64,000 nucleotides of DNA from Mobilicoccus caccae (GCF_030161635.1 NZ_BSUO01000001.1:3329199-3393198), one strand, 5' to 3'; numbered from the stretch's first letter, positions 16,796-26,606 are shown. Notes: generated by a model not told the origin, from the letters alone. Numbers and translations: made by a program.

Positions 16796-18492
16796 ATGAC
16801 CGACACACCGCGGGCCCTGCCCGCCGCCATCGACGCCCTGGTCGAGGCCGGCGTCCGGGCCGGTGTCGACGCGCAGGCCGCTCGGGACGAGGGCGTGCGG
16901 GTCGCGGCGGGGTCGTCGGCACCTCGGGCCCCTCCACGGTGCACGTCGGGTGGCGCGAGGTGATGGGCGGGACCACCCAGGACTTCTTCGACGCCGCCTC
17001 CCGCGGACGCCGGTTCGCCTCCGGGCCGACGCCGCTGCTGGCCGGTCTCGCCGCCGAATCACCCGAGCACGCGCGCGCCTACGCCTCGGCGTTGGTCGAG
17101 GTCGCCACGGCCGCCTGCACCGTTCCGGGCGCGGGCAGCGAGGCCGTCGGCAAGGCCACGACCACCGGGCAGGCGCAGCTCGCCGCGGTCGGAGCCCGCG
17201 TGAGCCACTCCTCCCTACCGGGCCCCGCGCCCGACCCCTCCGCCGGGGCGCCGGTCGCGTTCCCGAACCTGCCCACCGACCCGGCATCGACGATCCCCGG
17301 CGGCTCCGCGATCCCCGACGCCCGGTTCGCCTCCAGCTCGGTCATGCAGCAGCTGGAGGCGCTGACGCGCGCGACCCGCGAGCTCTGGGGTGGCGCCGAC
17401 GGCACGCCGGAGGGCGGCACGACGGGCGCATCCCCGGCGGCCACGCTCCCGGGCGCGGCGCCGACGGGCCTGTCGGGCGAAGCGGCCACGGGCCACCACA
17501 CCGCCGCAGCGGCGCCGCAGGTGAGTGGCGATCCCGCGGCACAGGAGCCGGCCGAACCGGAGAAGCCCGAGAAGTCGGTCGAGGAGCTGCTCGCCGAACT
17601 CGACGACCTCATCGGGCTCGCGCGGGTCAAGCGTGAGGTGCACCAGCAGGTCGCGCTGCTCAAGGTCGACGCCATGCGGCGAAAGGCCGGTCTGCGCAGC
17701 GCCACCCTGACCCGCCACCTCGTGTTCGTCGGCAACCCCGGCACCGGCAAGACCACGGTCGCGCGGCTCGTCGGCGGCATCTACCACGCGCTCGGCCTGC
17801 TCACCAAGGGTCAGCTCGTCGAGGTCGACCGCTCCGAACTCGTCGCCGGGTACCTCGGTCAGACCGCGACGAAGACCGCCGAGATCGCGAAATCCGCCTA
17901 TGGCGGCGTGCTGTTCATCGACGAGGCCTACAGCCTGGCCGGCGACCAGTACGGCCAGGAGGCCATCGACACCCTGGTCAAGGAGATGGAGGACCACCGC
18001 GACGAACTCGTCGTCATCGTCGCCGGCTACCCCGAACCCATGGCGGAGTTCATCGACACCAATCCCGGTCTGGCGAGCCGGTTTCGCACGACCATCACCT
18101 TCGACGACTACACCGACGAGGAGATCACCGACATCCTCGAGGCCGTCGCCGAGAAGTCGGACTACGTCGTCTCCCCCGACGGCCTCGCCCGGTTCCGCGA
18201 GATCCTCGCCGCGACCCCGCGCACCGAGTCCTTCGGCAACGGCCGGTTCGCCCGCAACACCCTCGAGGCGGCCATCGGCCGGCACGCCTGGCGCCTGCAG
18301 GACATGACCGAGCCCAGCCTCGATGACCTGCGCACCCTCGAGCGCGTCGACTTCGACGATCGCTTCGAGGCGATCGACCCGCTGCCCTCCGCGACCGATG
18401 AGGAGAACAGCGACGAGGAGAACACGGCGGTCGACCCAGGTACGACGACAACGGCATTCGGCAACGTCGAGTCCTCGGAGGGCCGGTCGTGA
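16796..18492 (+). CDS. CbxX/CfqX-type AAA+ ATPase (one apparent frameshift)
   Basis: About 565 residues when repaired. The first ~250 residues are helical then Pro/Ala/Gly-rich. The AAA+ core carries LDDLIGLARVKREV, Walker A GNPGTGKTTVARL (about residues 312-324), Walker B VLFIDEAYSLAGD, sensor-1-like region VIVAGYPEPM and the R-finger region NPGLASRF. CbxX/CfqX ATPases remodel protein complexes; EccA of type VII secretion is one branch. The start is ATG 16796. The frame shifts at about 16909-16912, where one G restores GVVGTSGPSTVHVGW. The stop overlaps the GlnX-like gene (GTGA), beginning a chain of four-base overlaps that runs to 26494. Confidence 0.83.
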
Positions 18493-19439
18493 ACGCCTCC
18501 TCCGCGGCGGGTGCGACCGCCCCGCAGCCGGCTTCCGCGACAAGCGGTACACCCGAACCGCAGCACGAGCAGGAGGCGGGCGCCGTCGAGCCGGCCGCGA
18601 CGTCGGCGTCCACGCCTGCCAAGCCGGGGCAGCAACGGCGCACACCCGCCAGATCGACGGTCTCCACGCTCGGGCGTCTCACCGCCGCAACGGTCATCGC
18701 GTGCTCGCTCAACGGGGCGGCCGCCTACGTGTTCGTCCAGAGCGACGCCATGGAGGTGCGTTCCACCGCCACGGAGCAGCAGGCCTCACTCGACAGGATC
18801 TCGCGGACCGTGAGCGCGATGCCGACGACAGCGCGGCGCCTGGGCACCGACCGCGGCGCGCAGAACGCCCACCTCGACGACGCGGGGAGAGCATCCAGCG
18901 AGATCACGGCCGCCGCGTCCCGTGCCGCGGCAGGACCGGCCCAGTTCAACGGCGACATCGGCCGGCTCTCGGCACTGTCGGCCTCCTACACCCGGTACGT
19001 CTCGACCGTCGAACGCGCCCGCGTCGCCACGGGCGCCGCCGCGACGACGCTCTACACCGAGGCGGACAGGCTGCGCACCACGGAGATCGAGCCCGTCCTG
19101 GGCGACCTGAGCTCCGCGAACGCCGCTCGCAGTGACGGCGCCGAGGTCAACGTCGCGCTGACCATCGGGTTCCTCGGGCTGACGACCGTGGCGAGCCTCG
19201 CGGCATCGATCGGCGGCGCCTGGTGGCTGGCCCGCCGCACCAAGCGGATGGTCAACCCGGGCCTGTTCGCGGCCACCGCGCTCACCGCGGTGACGTCCGG
19301 GTACGCCGTCGCCGCCATGACCTCCCCGGACCAGACCGTGAACGGCCCGTTCAGCGGCCCGGCCGTGCTGCTCGGCGGCCTGACGGCGGCCGGCCTGGCC
19401 TGGTACGGCTACGAACAGCGACGCAAGGAGTACCGATGA
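18489..19439 (+). CDS. GlnX-like four-TM membrane sensor
   Basis: A 316-residue protein: a disordered cytoplasmic head (1-58), TM1 about 62-84, a helical extracytoplasmic domain about 85-221 (four-helix-bundle-like, Ala/Thr/Arg-rich), TM2 about 222-248, TM3 about 256-278, TM4 about 288-308, and a basic tail. This is the topology of mycobacterial GlnX, the membrane partner that signals amino-acid availability to PknG. The likeness rests on topology and kinase linkage, not on sequence I can score. No GlnH-type solute-binding lipoprotein gene is in the block. GTG 18489 overlaps the ATPase stop. Confidence 0.7.
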   Translation: MNASSAAGATAPQPASATSGTPEPQHEQEAGAVEPAATSASTPAKPGQQRRTPARSTVSTLGRLTAATVIACSLNGAAAYVFVQSDAMEVRSTATEQQASLDRISRTVSAMPTTARRLGTDRGAQNAHLDDAGRASSEITAAASRAAAGPAQFNGDIGRLSALSASYTRYVSTVERARVATGAAATTLYTEADRLRTTEIEPVLGDLSSANAARSDGAEVNVALTIGFLGLTTVASLAASIGGAWWLARRTKRMVNPGLFAATALTAVTSGYAVAAMTSPDQTVNGPFSGPAVLLGGLTAAGLAWYGYEQRRKEYR

Positions 19440-20551
19440 GCACGCCGTTCGCCGTCGCGCCGCGGGCTCCGGGCTCGATGGGTCGCGACGTTCCCGCCGA
19501 GGATCTGCTCGCCTACCTCGAGGCGCTGACCACCTGGCGTGAGCGTCGGCGGCTCGAACTCGACCAGCTCGACGAGGCTGCGATGCGCTCCCCCGATCGG
19601 GCGCAGCTCACCGGCGACGTCATGCTGTCGATGACGCTGTGGAAGGCCGTCGCCGACCGGCACGACCTGCTCGTGGCCGCCTGGGACTCCGGCCGGGTGA
19701 TCGCCCAGGACCGCATCCGGTTGACCACGCTGATCTGGGGCCGGCTGGATCAGAACGCCGTGGAGGGGACGACGCTCGCCGTGTCGTTGCCCGAGGCGTG
19801 CCGGCTGTCGGACTCCCTGGCCTCCTCGCTGCGCCGCGCGCTCGGCCTCGACGGCACCGAGCCGGGCACCGAGCACCGGGTCAAGGAGCTGCGCGCCTCG
19901 ATCGAGCGGATCCGCGATCTCGTTGCCGGAGTACCTGCCTCCCGGGCCGCCTCCGCGCAGGAGGCCTTGGTGGACCTCGACCGCCGGCTGGTCGACCTCC
20001 GCGACCGGGTGCGCCGTGGCGCCGACGTGGGTGGGCTCGTCGGGCCGCTGGAGATCATGGCCGCGACCACCGAACGCGATCTCATCGTCGCCGCGGCCAA
20101 CCGCACCCGGGCCCGCGACCGCGTGGAGGACGTCAAGGCCACGGTCGCCGACCTCACCGCCCGCGGCGAGGCGGTTCGCGGCCTGGCGGCCACCTGTGTC
20201 GCCAAGGTCGCCGACGCCCCGACCCTCGCGGTGCCCGACGTCACGGCCCTCGGCGAACCACCTACGGACCCCGACGAACTCGACGCCTACGCGACCCGCC
20301 TCGACCGGGTGGGACGCGCCCTGGAGATGGCCCGCGGCGCCTACGCCGGAGCCCTCGAACGACGCAGCGACCTCGCCGAGCAGGTGGACCGCGACGAGCG
20401 GCGCGTGCCCGACCTCCCCGGCCATCTGCGCGGCGACGCCGAGGCCCTGGTGCGACGCAGCCGGGAGATCCTCGCGATCACCCCCACCGACCTCGGCCAT
20501 CTCGGCGCGCTCACCGCCGCGCTGGCCGCCTACCTGGGAGCCCGCCGATGA
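19436..20551 (+). CDS. Uncharacterised coiled-coil protein of the PknG operon
   Basis: A 371-residue soluble, strongly helical, charged protein with heptad-like stretches (ELDQLDEAAMRSPDRAQL, VKELRASIERIRDLVAGV, LVDLDRRLVDLRDRV, EDVKATVADLTARGEAV). It has no TM segment, signal or catalytic motif. It is encoded between the membrane sensor and the kinase, overlapping both by ATGA, so a scaffold or linker between sensor and kinase is a fair guess. I know no named family for it. Confidence 0.75.
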   Translation: MSTPFAVAPRAPGSMGRDVPAEDLLAYLEALTTWRERRRLELDQLDEAAMRSPDRAQLTGDVMLSMTLWKAVADRHDLLVAAWDSGRVIAQDRIRLTTLIWGRLDQNAVEGTTLAVSLPEACRLSDSLASSLRRALGLDGTEPGTEHRVKELRASIERIRDLVAGVPASRAASAQEALVDLDRRLVDLRDRVRRGADVGGLVGPLEIMAATTERDLIVAAANRTRARDRVEDVKATVADLTARGEAVRGLAATCVAKVADAPTLAVPDVTALGEPPTDPDELDAYATRLDRVGRALEMARGAYAGALERRSDLAEQVDRDERRVPDLPGHLRGDAEALVRRSREILAITPTDLGHLGALTAALAAYLGARR

Positions 20552-22899
20552 CCGCGTGCCGCGAGACCGGCTGCCCCGGGCACTACCTCGACGGGTACTG
20601 CGACTGGTGCGGGATGCCGCAGACCCCGAGTTCGGCCGCGCCGACCTCCACCTCCGCGACGTCGACCTCCGCCGACGTGTCCACCACCGCAGACCCGGCG
20701 TCGGCGACCGCTGCCGGCTCGACCGGGTCGACCGCGGCCCCCTCGCCGGGCTCGTCGGGCTTCTCGACGTCGTCGAGGTCGTCGACCCGGTCGACCGACG
20801 AAGCCCTGGCGGAGTCGCCGATCGACCTGGATGCCCGGGCGAGCGCGGTCGCCGTCACGGCGATCGGGTCGGCGCGCGGCTCCGGCCTGCGCCGACGCGT
20901 CCGGTCCTCGCGACGCGCCCGCCGGTCGCGGCTCGGCGCCGGCCTGACGCACGTGGCCCCCGTCGCCGAGACCGACCCCCGCGACGCCATCCTGCGCGAC
21001 CCCGTCGTCCCCGAGCAGCGCCGCATCTGCCCCTCCTGCGGTGCGCCGGTCGGCCGGTCCCACGACGGCGGGCCCGGCCGCACCCAGGGGTACTGCCCGA
21101 AGTGCCGCAACCCCTTCTCGTTCACGCCCAAACTCGTGCCGGGCGACCTCGTCGCCGGTCAGTACGAGGTCGCCGGGGCCCTCGCCCACGGCGGCCTGGG
21201 CTGGATCTACCTCGCGCGCGACCGCAACGTCTCGGGCCGCTGGGTCGTGCTCAAGGGCCTGCTCAACGCGGGTGACACCGATGCCGTCGCGGCGGCCGTC
21301 GCCGAACAGCAGTTCCTCGCCCAGGTCGAGCACCCGCAGATCGTCGAGGTGTACAACGTCGTCGAACACGACGGGTTGGCGTACACAGTCATGGAGTACG
21401 TCGGCGGGGTCTCGCTCAAGCAGATCCTCAAGGATCGGCTCATGGCCAAGGGGCACTACGACCCGCTGCCCGTCGAGCAGGCCCTCGCCTACGTGCTGGA
21501 GATCCTGCCCGCGTTCTCCTACCTGCACGAACACGGGCTGCTGTACTGCGATTTCAAGCCGGACAACCTCATCCACGTGGGCGACGGGGTCAAGCTCATC
21601 GACCTCGGCGGCATGCGCGAGATCGACGATCTCGACTCCCCCATCTACGGCACGGTCGGCTATCAGGCGCCCGAGGTGGCCGAGGTCGGGCCGTCGGTGG
21701 CCAGCGACATCTACACGATCGGACGCACGCTCGTCGTCCTCACCACCGAGTTCCGCGGCTACCAGAGCCGCTACGTCGACTCCCTGCCGCCGTACTCGCA
21801 GACGCCGGTGTTCCACGAGAACGACCCGTTCTTCCGCCTCGTGGCCAAGTGCTGCGCGCCCGACCCGGCCGACCGCTTCGGCTCGGTGGACGAACTGCGC
21901 GGGCAGATGCTCGGCGTGCTGCGTCAGGTCGTCGCCGACCGCCCCGGCGTGGGCGCGGCGAGCCAGTCGCCCGCCTCGGCGCACTTCGAGGTCCCCGTGG
22001 CGACCAGCGAGAACCTCGACTGGTGGGAGCTGCCCGGTCTGCGGCCCGACGAGCAGGACCCCATGAACACGTGGCTGCGGGGCCTGCAGGAGGCCGACCC
22101 CACCGCCCGCCTGCGCACCCTGCGCGACGCGCCGGAGACGACGGCCGAGGTCGTCCTCGAGATGGGACGCACGGCACTGCGCGCCGGGCGCAGCGACCTC
22201 GTCACGCAGGCCGCGGACTCCCTTCTCGCGCACGACCCGTGGGACTGGCGGGCGGTGTGGCTGCTCGGCATCGACGCGGTGATGCGCCGCGACGTCGCCA
22301 CGGCGCTCGAGTCGTTCCGGGCCGTGTACGCGCAGGTGCCGGGCGAGCTCGCGCCCCGCCTCGCGCTCGCCCTGTCGGAGGAACTCGCCGGGGACGCCGC
22401 GTCGATGGAGGCCGCCGAGCGCTCCTACCTCACGTGCCTGCGCACCGACGCCGGATACACGGTGGCGGCGGCGTTCGGCATCGCCCGCACCCGCGCCCGG
22501 CGCGGCGACCACGCGGGGGCCGTCGACGCCGTCGAGGACGTCCCCGCCACCTCGGGCGCCTACTCGCGGGCCCAGTGGATGCGCGCCGACCTCATGACAC
22601 GGACGGGTGGCGGCATCGCGCCCCTGCTGGAGGCACTGCGCAGCTCACGCGGCATCACTCTCGAACCCCGGGTGCGGGCGGCGTTCACCGCGCGGGTGCT
22701 CGAGAAGGCGCTCGCCGCCAGGATCGGCGGCGACGAGACCCCCGGCCTCACCCCCGACGGCAAGCCCGCCGACGAGGACAACCTGCGACGCTCGCTGGAG
22801 ACCGCCTACCGCGAGCAGGCAGCACTCACCACCGACCCCGGCGAGCGTCATCGACTCGTCGACGAGGCCAACCGCATCCGACCCTGGAGCTGGCTATGA
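20548..22899 (+). CDS. pknG: PknG-type serine/threonine protein kinase
   Basis: A 783-residue cytoplasmic kinase with full PknG architecture. An N-terminal zinc ribbon (C4, C9, C18, C21 in CRETGCPGHYLDGYCDWCG) is followed by a ~120-residue disordered linker and a rubredoxin-like module (C161-x2-C164, C183-x2-C186). The kinase domain spans about 205-460, with Gly loop ALAHGGLGWIY, Lys236, YCDFKPDN (Asp335), DLGG (352-355) and GTVGYQAPE. A C-terminal TPR-like helical region (about 510-780) follows. In mycobacteria and corynebacteria PknG phosphorylates FHA proteins (GarA/OdhI) to adjust glutamate and TCA metabolism. Here PP2C, vWA and FHA genes follow with four-base overlaps, supplying eraser and reader. 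Confidence 0.93.
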   Translation: MTACRETGCPGHYLDGYCDWCGMPQTPSSAAPTSTSATSTSADVSTTADPASATAAGSTGSTAAPSPGSSGFSTSSRSSTRSTDEALAESPIDLDARASAVAVTAIGSARGSGLRRRVRSSRRARRSRLGAGLTHVAPVAETDPRDAILRDPVVPEQRRICPSCGAPVGRSHDGGPGRTQGYCPKCRNPFSFTPKLVPGDLVAGQYEVAGALAHGGLGWIYLARDRNVSGRWVVLKGLLNAGDTDAVAAAVAEQQFLAQVEHPQIVEVYNVVEHDGLAYTVMEYVGGVSLKQILKDRLMAKGHYDPLPVEQALAYVLEILPAFSYLHEHGLLYCDFKPDNLIHVGDGVKLIDLGGMREIDDLDSPIYGTVGYQAPEVAEVGPSVASDIYTIGRTLVVLTTEFRGYQSRYVDSLPPYSQTPVFHENDPFFRLVAKCCAPDPADRFGSVDELRGQMLGVLRQVVADRPGVGAASQSPASAHFEVPVATSENLDWWELPGLRPDEQDPMNTWLRGLQEADPTARLRTLRDAPETTAEVVLEMGRTALRAGRSDLVTQAADSLLAHDPWDWRAVWLLGIDAVMRRDVATALESFRAVYAQVPGELAPRLALALSEELAGDAASMEAAERSYLTCLRTDAGYTVAAAFGIARTRARRGDHAGAVDAVEDVPATSGAYSRAQWMRADLMTRTGGGIAPLLEALRSSRGITLEPRVRAAFTARVLEKALAARIGGDETPGLTPDGKPADEDNLRRSLETAYREQAALTTDPGERHRLVDEANRIRPWSWL

Positions 22900-24149
22900 C
22901 TCACCCCGACGGCACCGATCCCCGCCCACCGGCCGAAGGGGCCGACGCGCCCCTGGTCTCGGACGAGGCGGACCCGTTGACCTCCGACGAAGCGACCGAA
23001 GAACTGCGCGCCTGCCCCGCGTGCGGCAACACGACCGGCGCCGGCCAGTTCTGCGAGGCGTGTGGCACGCAGGTCGATCGCGAGCCGGAGGTCTCGGAGC
23101 GCTCCGGCGGCATGCTCGTGCTCGGGACGCCGGAGGCGGCGGAGTCCAGCCCCGACGCTGCCGGCCCCGACGCCGACGCGCAGACGTGCGAGGAGTGCGG
23201 AGGCGGGTTCCTCGACGGGTACTGCGAACAATGCGGATCCCCGCGTCCCGACCCTCGCGACCACACCGAGGACCCGGCGGCCGACTGGGTCGCCGGCGTG
23301 TGCGACGTGGGCATCCAGCACCGGTTCAACCAGGACGCCATGGCGTTGGCTGTGGCGGAGGATCGGGCCGCGCTCGTCGTGTGCGACGGCGTCTCCTCCG
23401 CGCTGCGGTCGGAGGACGCGAGCCAGGCCGCCGCCGACGCCGCGGTCGCGGTGCTGAGCAGGGCGACCTCGACCGGTGTGGGAGTGCCGTCCGCGCTGGT
23501 GCCGGCCCTGTCTTCCCGTCTCGACTCGGCCGCCGATGCCGCCGCCGACGCGGTCGCCGACGTCACCGACGAGGTGCATCGCGACCTCGAGGCCGCGGGC
23601 ACCGACGTCGCCGCCCACAGCAATCCCTCGTGCACCTTCGTCGCGGCCGCGATCGAGGGCGCGCACGTCGTCGTCGGATCGGTCGGCGACTCACGTGCCT
23701 ACTGGTTCCCCGACGCCGGGGAGGCGGTCCGGCTGACCCGTGACGACTCCGTGGCCGAGGAGCGCGTCGACCTGGGCGTCCCCCGCGCCGAGGCCGAGAC
23801 CGGTCCCGGTTCCCACACCATCACCCGCTGGATGGGTGTCGACTCCCCCGACCACACCCCGCGCAAGGCCCCGCTGGACGTGGAGACGCCCGGGTGGCTG
23901 CTGCTGTGCTCCGACGGGCTCTGGAACTACGCCAGCGAACCCGCCGACCTCGCAGCCGTGCTCGCCGACGTCGCCCTCGCCGGCACGGATGAGACCGAGG
24001 AGGCCGACACCCACGCACTGACGCGCATCGCGCCGCTCACCCTCGCGCGCGGGCTGGTCACGTGGGCGAAGGCCAAGGGCGGTCATGACAACATCACGGT
24101 GATCGCGGCACGACTGCAGGACGAGCGAAAGGCAGCGAGCGATGGCTGA
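22896..24149 (+). CDS. PP2C-type protein phosphatase with two zinc ribbons
   Basis: A 417-residue protein. Two zinc ribbons precede the phosphatase: C40-x2-C43...C53-x2-C56 and C98-x2-C101...C110-x2-C113, the second reading FLDGYCEQCG like the kinase ribbon. The PP2C domain (about 131-410) keeps the metal-site motifs RFNQDAM, CDGVSS (Asp164), GDSRAY, CSDGLWN and GGHDNITV. It should remove phosphates put on by the adjacent PknG-type kinase, with Mg/Mn as cofactor. It has no TM anchor, unlike PstP. ATG 22896 overlaps the kinase stop; the vWA gene begins seven bases inside its 3' end. Confidence 0.92.
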   Translation: MTHPDGTDPRPPAEGADAPLVSDEADPLTSDEATEELRACPACGNTTGAGQFCEACGTQVDREPEVSERSGGMLVLGTPEAAESSPDAAGPDADAQTCEECGGGFLDGYCEQCGSPRPDPRDHTEDPAADWVAGVCDVGIQHRFNQDAMALAVAEDRAALVVCDGVSSALRSEDASQAAADAAVAVLSRATSTGVGVPSALVPALSSRLDSAADAAADAVADVTDEVHRDLEAAGTDVAAHSNPSCTFVAAAIEGAHVVVGSVGDSRAYWFPDAGEAVRLTRDDSVAEERVDLGVPRAEAETGPGSHTITRWMGVDSPDHTPRKAPLDVETPGWLLLCSDGLWNYASEPADLAAVLADVALAGTDETEEADTHALTRIAPLTLARGLVTWAKAKGGHDNITVIAARLQDERKAASDG

Positions 24150-25418
24150 GTTCTCGGCGACGGTCCACCAGAACGAGTTCCTCGGGGCCGGCGCCACCGA
24201 CGTGCACGCGATCGTCTCGATCACCTGCACCGGCGCCGGGCACGCGGGCCAGACGACGGGCGGGGACGCGGGCGAGATCATCGTCATCGACACCTCGGGG
24301 TCGATGGAGGCCGCGGTGTCCGCGCGGCGCAGGAGGCCGCCGCGGCGGCGTTGGACCAGATCCTCGACGGCGTGTGGTTCGCGGTCGTCGCGGGCAACCA
24401 CCAGGCGCGGCTGTGCTATCCCGACGGGTACACGGCGGCCATGGTGCAGATGTCCTCGGAGACGCGGGTCCAGGCCAAGCGCTCGCTCGGTCGGCTGTAC
24501 GCCGACGGCGGGACGGCGATGGGCACGTGGCTGCTCGCCGCGGCGCAGTTGTTCGACACCGTGCCCTCGCTCACGCAGAAGCACGCCATCCTCCTGACCG
24601 ACGGCGAGAACCAGCACGAGACGCCGGAACAACTGACGCTGGCCATCGAGACGGTCCGCGGGCGCTTCCAGGCCGACTGCCGCGGTCTCGGCGCCGCGTG
24701 GCAGGTCGAGGAGGTGCGGCGCATCAGCCAGGCGTTGCTCGGGAGCGTCGACATCATCCCGCGGCGCGAGGACATGGCGGCGGAGTTCGAGCGGCTCATG
24801 CGCGCCTCGATGTCGCGCGGTGTCGCCGAGGCGATGCTGCGGGTGTGGGCGCCGCAGGGCTCGGAGGTGCTGTTCGTGCGTCAGGTCGCCCCCAACGTGG
24901 AGGACATCACCGGCCGTCGCACGACGATCAACCCCCTGACCGGCGGCTATCCGACCGGATCGTGGGGCGATGAGACCCGCGACTTCCACGTCGCCGTGCG
25001 TCTGCCCGCCAAGGCCGTCGGCGCTGAACAGTTGGCCGCGCGGGTGCAGTTGGCCGTCGACGGCGAGATCGTCACCCAGGGCCTCGTCAAGGCCAAGTGG
25101 TCGGCCGACGACAGCCTGACCGCGCGCATCAGCCCCGAGGTCGCCCACTACACGGGTCAGACCGAGCTGGCCCGCGCGATCCAGGAGGGTCTCGCGGCCA
25201 AGACCATCGGCGACGACGTCACCGCCACCACCCGCCTCGGTCGGGCCGTGCAGCTCGCCGCCGAGACGGGCAACGACGACGCCACCGACCGGCTCTCCCG
25301 CGTGGTCGACATCGACGACGCCGGCACCGGCCGTGTCCGCCTCAAGCGCGGCATCGACAAGCTCGACGAGATGGCCCTCGACACCGCCTCGACCAAGACG
25401 ACCCGGGTCAAGCGATGA
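24142..25418 (+). CDS. vWA-domain protein (one apparent frameshift)
   Basis: About 425 residues when repaired. A von Willebrand factor A domain near the N-terminus has a complete MIDAS: DTSGSM (residues 50-55), Thr in ADGGTAMGTWL, and Asp in ILLTDGENQ. The second half is beta-rich (VRQVAPNVEDITGRRT, WGDETRDFHVAVRLPAK) followed by a helical tail. The frame changes at about 24320-24328, where one extra base restores AAVSAAAQEAAAAALDQ. Metal-dependent vWA proteins in TerY-P systems pair with a PP2C and a kinase, which is exactly the neighbourhood here. Position between phosphatase and FHA protein suggests an adaptor or effector role. Confidence 0.85.
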
Positions 25419-26494
25419 CGCGGTGCCCCGCCGGTCACGAGAGCGCCACCGCCGACTACTGCGACGTCTGCGGCATGCCGATGTCGGGTGGGTCCGGCGG
25501 GGCCGGTGTGTCGCCGGCGGCATCACCGGCCGTCCCGGTGTCGACGCCACCGTCGGGGGCCCCGAAGACCACCACGGGCGACGCCCCGGCCGCGACGCAG
25601 GTCTGCGAGCACTGTTCGGCCGTGAACGCCGAGGACAACCTGTTCTGTGAGGTCTGCGGATTCGACTTCACGACCGGGGTCATGCCGCGCGTCGAGGGCG
25701 GTGAGCCGTCGTTCCTGCCGCCGGTCGTCCCCGCCCATCAGACGGTCGACGACACCGGGCCCGAGGAGCAGACCGACTCCGCAGGTCCGGACGATGCTGC
25801 AGGGCAGGACGATGCGGGGGAGCCGGCGGCGATCGACCAGGTCGGCGCCGGGCTCGAGATCGACGTCGCCGATCCCGACGTCGCAGATGCCGATGTCGCC
25901 GAAGCGGACGTCGCCGAAGCGGACGTCGCCGCTGCCGACACGGATCTCCCGGCGCCCGAGGGCGAACCCGCCGACGCCGAACCTGCCGAGGACCCCGGGG
26001 CCGTCGAACCTGCGGCGCCTGCCCCCGTGCCCGACCCGGTACACGCAGCACCGAAGCCGGTCAACCGGCCGCCGTCGCGGGAGGTCGCGGGGGATTGGGT
26101 GGTCGAGGTGTGGATCGACCCCGACTGGTACGGGGTGCAGGACACCGACGAGCCGTGCCCGTCGCCCGCGCCGCCGGAGATCGTGCGCATCACCGGTTCG
26201 GACGCCCTGATCGGACGCCGGAGCCGCTCCTCGGTTCCCGACGTCGACTGCGGCGTCGATTCGGCGGTGAGCCGCAAGCAGGCCCTGCTCACCAGCGACG
26301 GGCGTCGGTGGTGGATCGAGGATCTCGACTCCTCCAACGGCACGTGGGTCGGTCCGGCGATCGGGCCGCTGCCGTCGGCCCCGGTGACGGGCCGCACGGA
26401 GATCGACGCCGACGACCGGATCTACGTCGGCGCCTGGACCCGCCTGGTGCTGCGCCCGGCGACCCCCTCCGAGGTCGAGGCGGACTCGTACTGA
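25415..26494 (+). CDS. FHA-domain protein with two zinc ribbons
   Basis: A 359-residue protein. Zinc ribbon 1 is C4/H8/C16/C19 (CPAGHESATADYCDVCG); ribbon 2 is VCEHC...NLFCEVCG. A long acidic disordered linker includes a five-fold DVAxA repeat. The FHA domain covers about residues 235-350, with IGRRSRSSVPDVDCG, AVSRKQALL, DLDSSNGTWVG. FHA domains bind phosphothreonine, so this is the likely reader/substrate of the PknG-type kinase, analogous to GarA. The usual SRxH His is Gln here, and I see no N-terminal ETTS-type phosphoacceptor. It is the last gene of the block and overlaps the vWA gene by ATGA. Confidence 0.9.
   Translation: MTRCPAGHESATADYCDVCGMPMSGGSGGAGVSPAASPAVPVSTPPSGAPKTTTGDAPAATQVCEHCSAVNAEDNLFCEVCGFDFTTGVMPRVEGGEPSFLPPVVPAHQTVDDTGPEEQTDSAGPDDAAGQDDAGEPAAIDQVGAGLEIDVADPDVADADVAEADVAEADVAAADTDLPAPEGEPADAEPAEDPGAVEPAAPAPVPDPVHAAPKPVNRPPSREVAGDWVVEVWIDPDWYGVQDTDEPCPSPAPPEIVRITGSDALIGRRSRSSVPDVDCGVDSAVSRKQALLTSDGRRWWIEDLDSSNGTWVGPAIGPLPSAPVTGRTEIDADDRIYVGAWTRLVLRPATPSEVEADSY
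25862..25936 (+). repeat. Five 15-bp tandem repeats coding DVAxA units
   Basis: Five consecutive 15-base units beginning GACGTCGCC (25862, 25877, 25892, 25907, 25922) encode the acidic linker of the FHA protein. In-frame copy changes would only alter linker length. Confidence 0.8.
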
Positions 26495-26606
26495 GCGGGA
26501 TCGCCCACCGACGCGACCGTGCTCGACGCCGGCACCTCGTGCCCGGCGCTGGTACACGGTGATCGGCGATTTCGGGCGGCACGCCGGACGCGAGAGGATC
26601 GAACGC

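Noticed and set aside
25862..25936. CRISPR-like spaced repeat
   Set aside because: The units are 15 bp with no spacers and lie in frame inside a coding gene.
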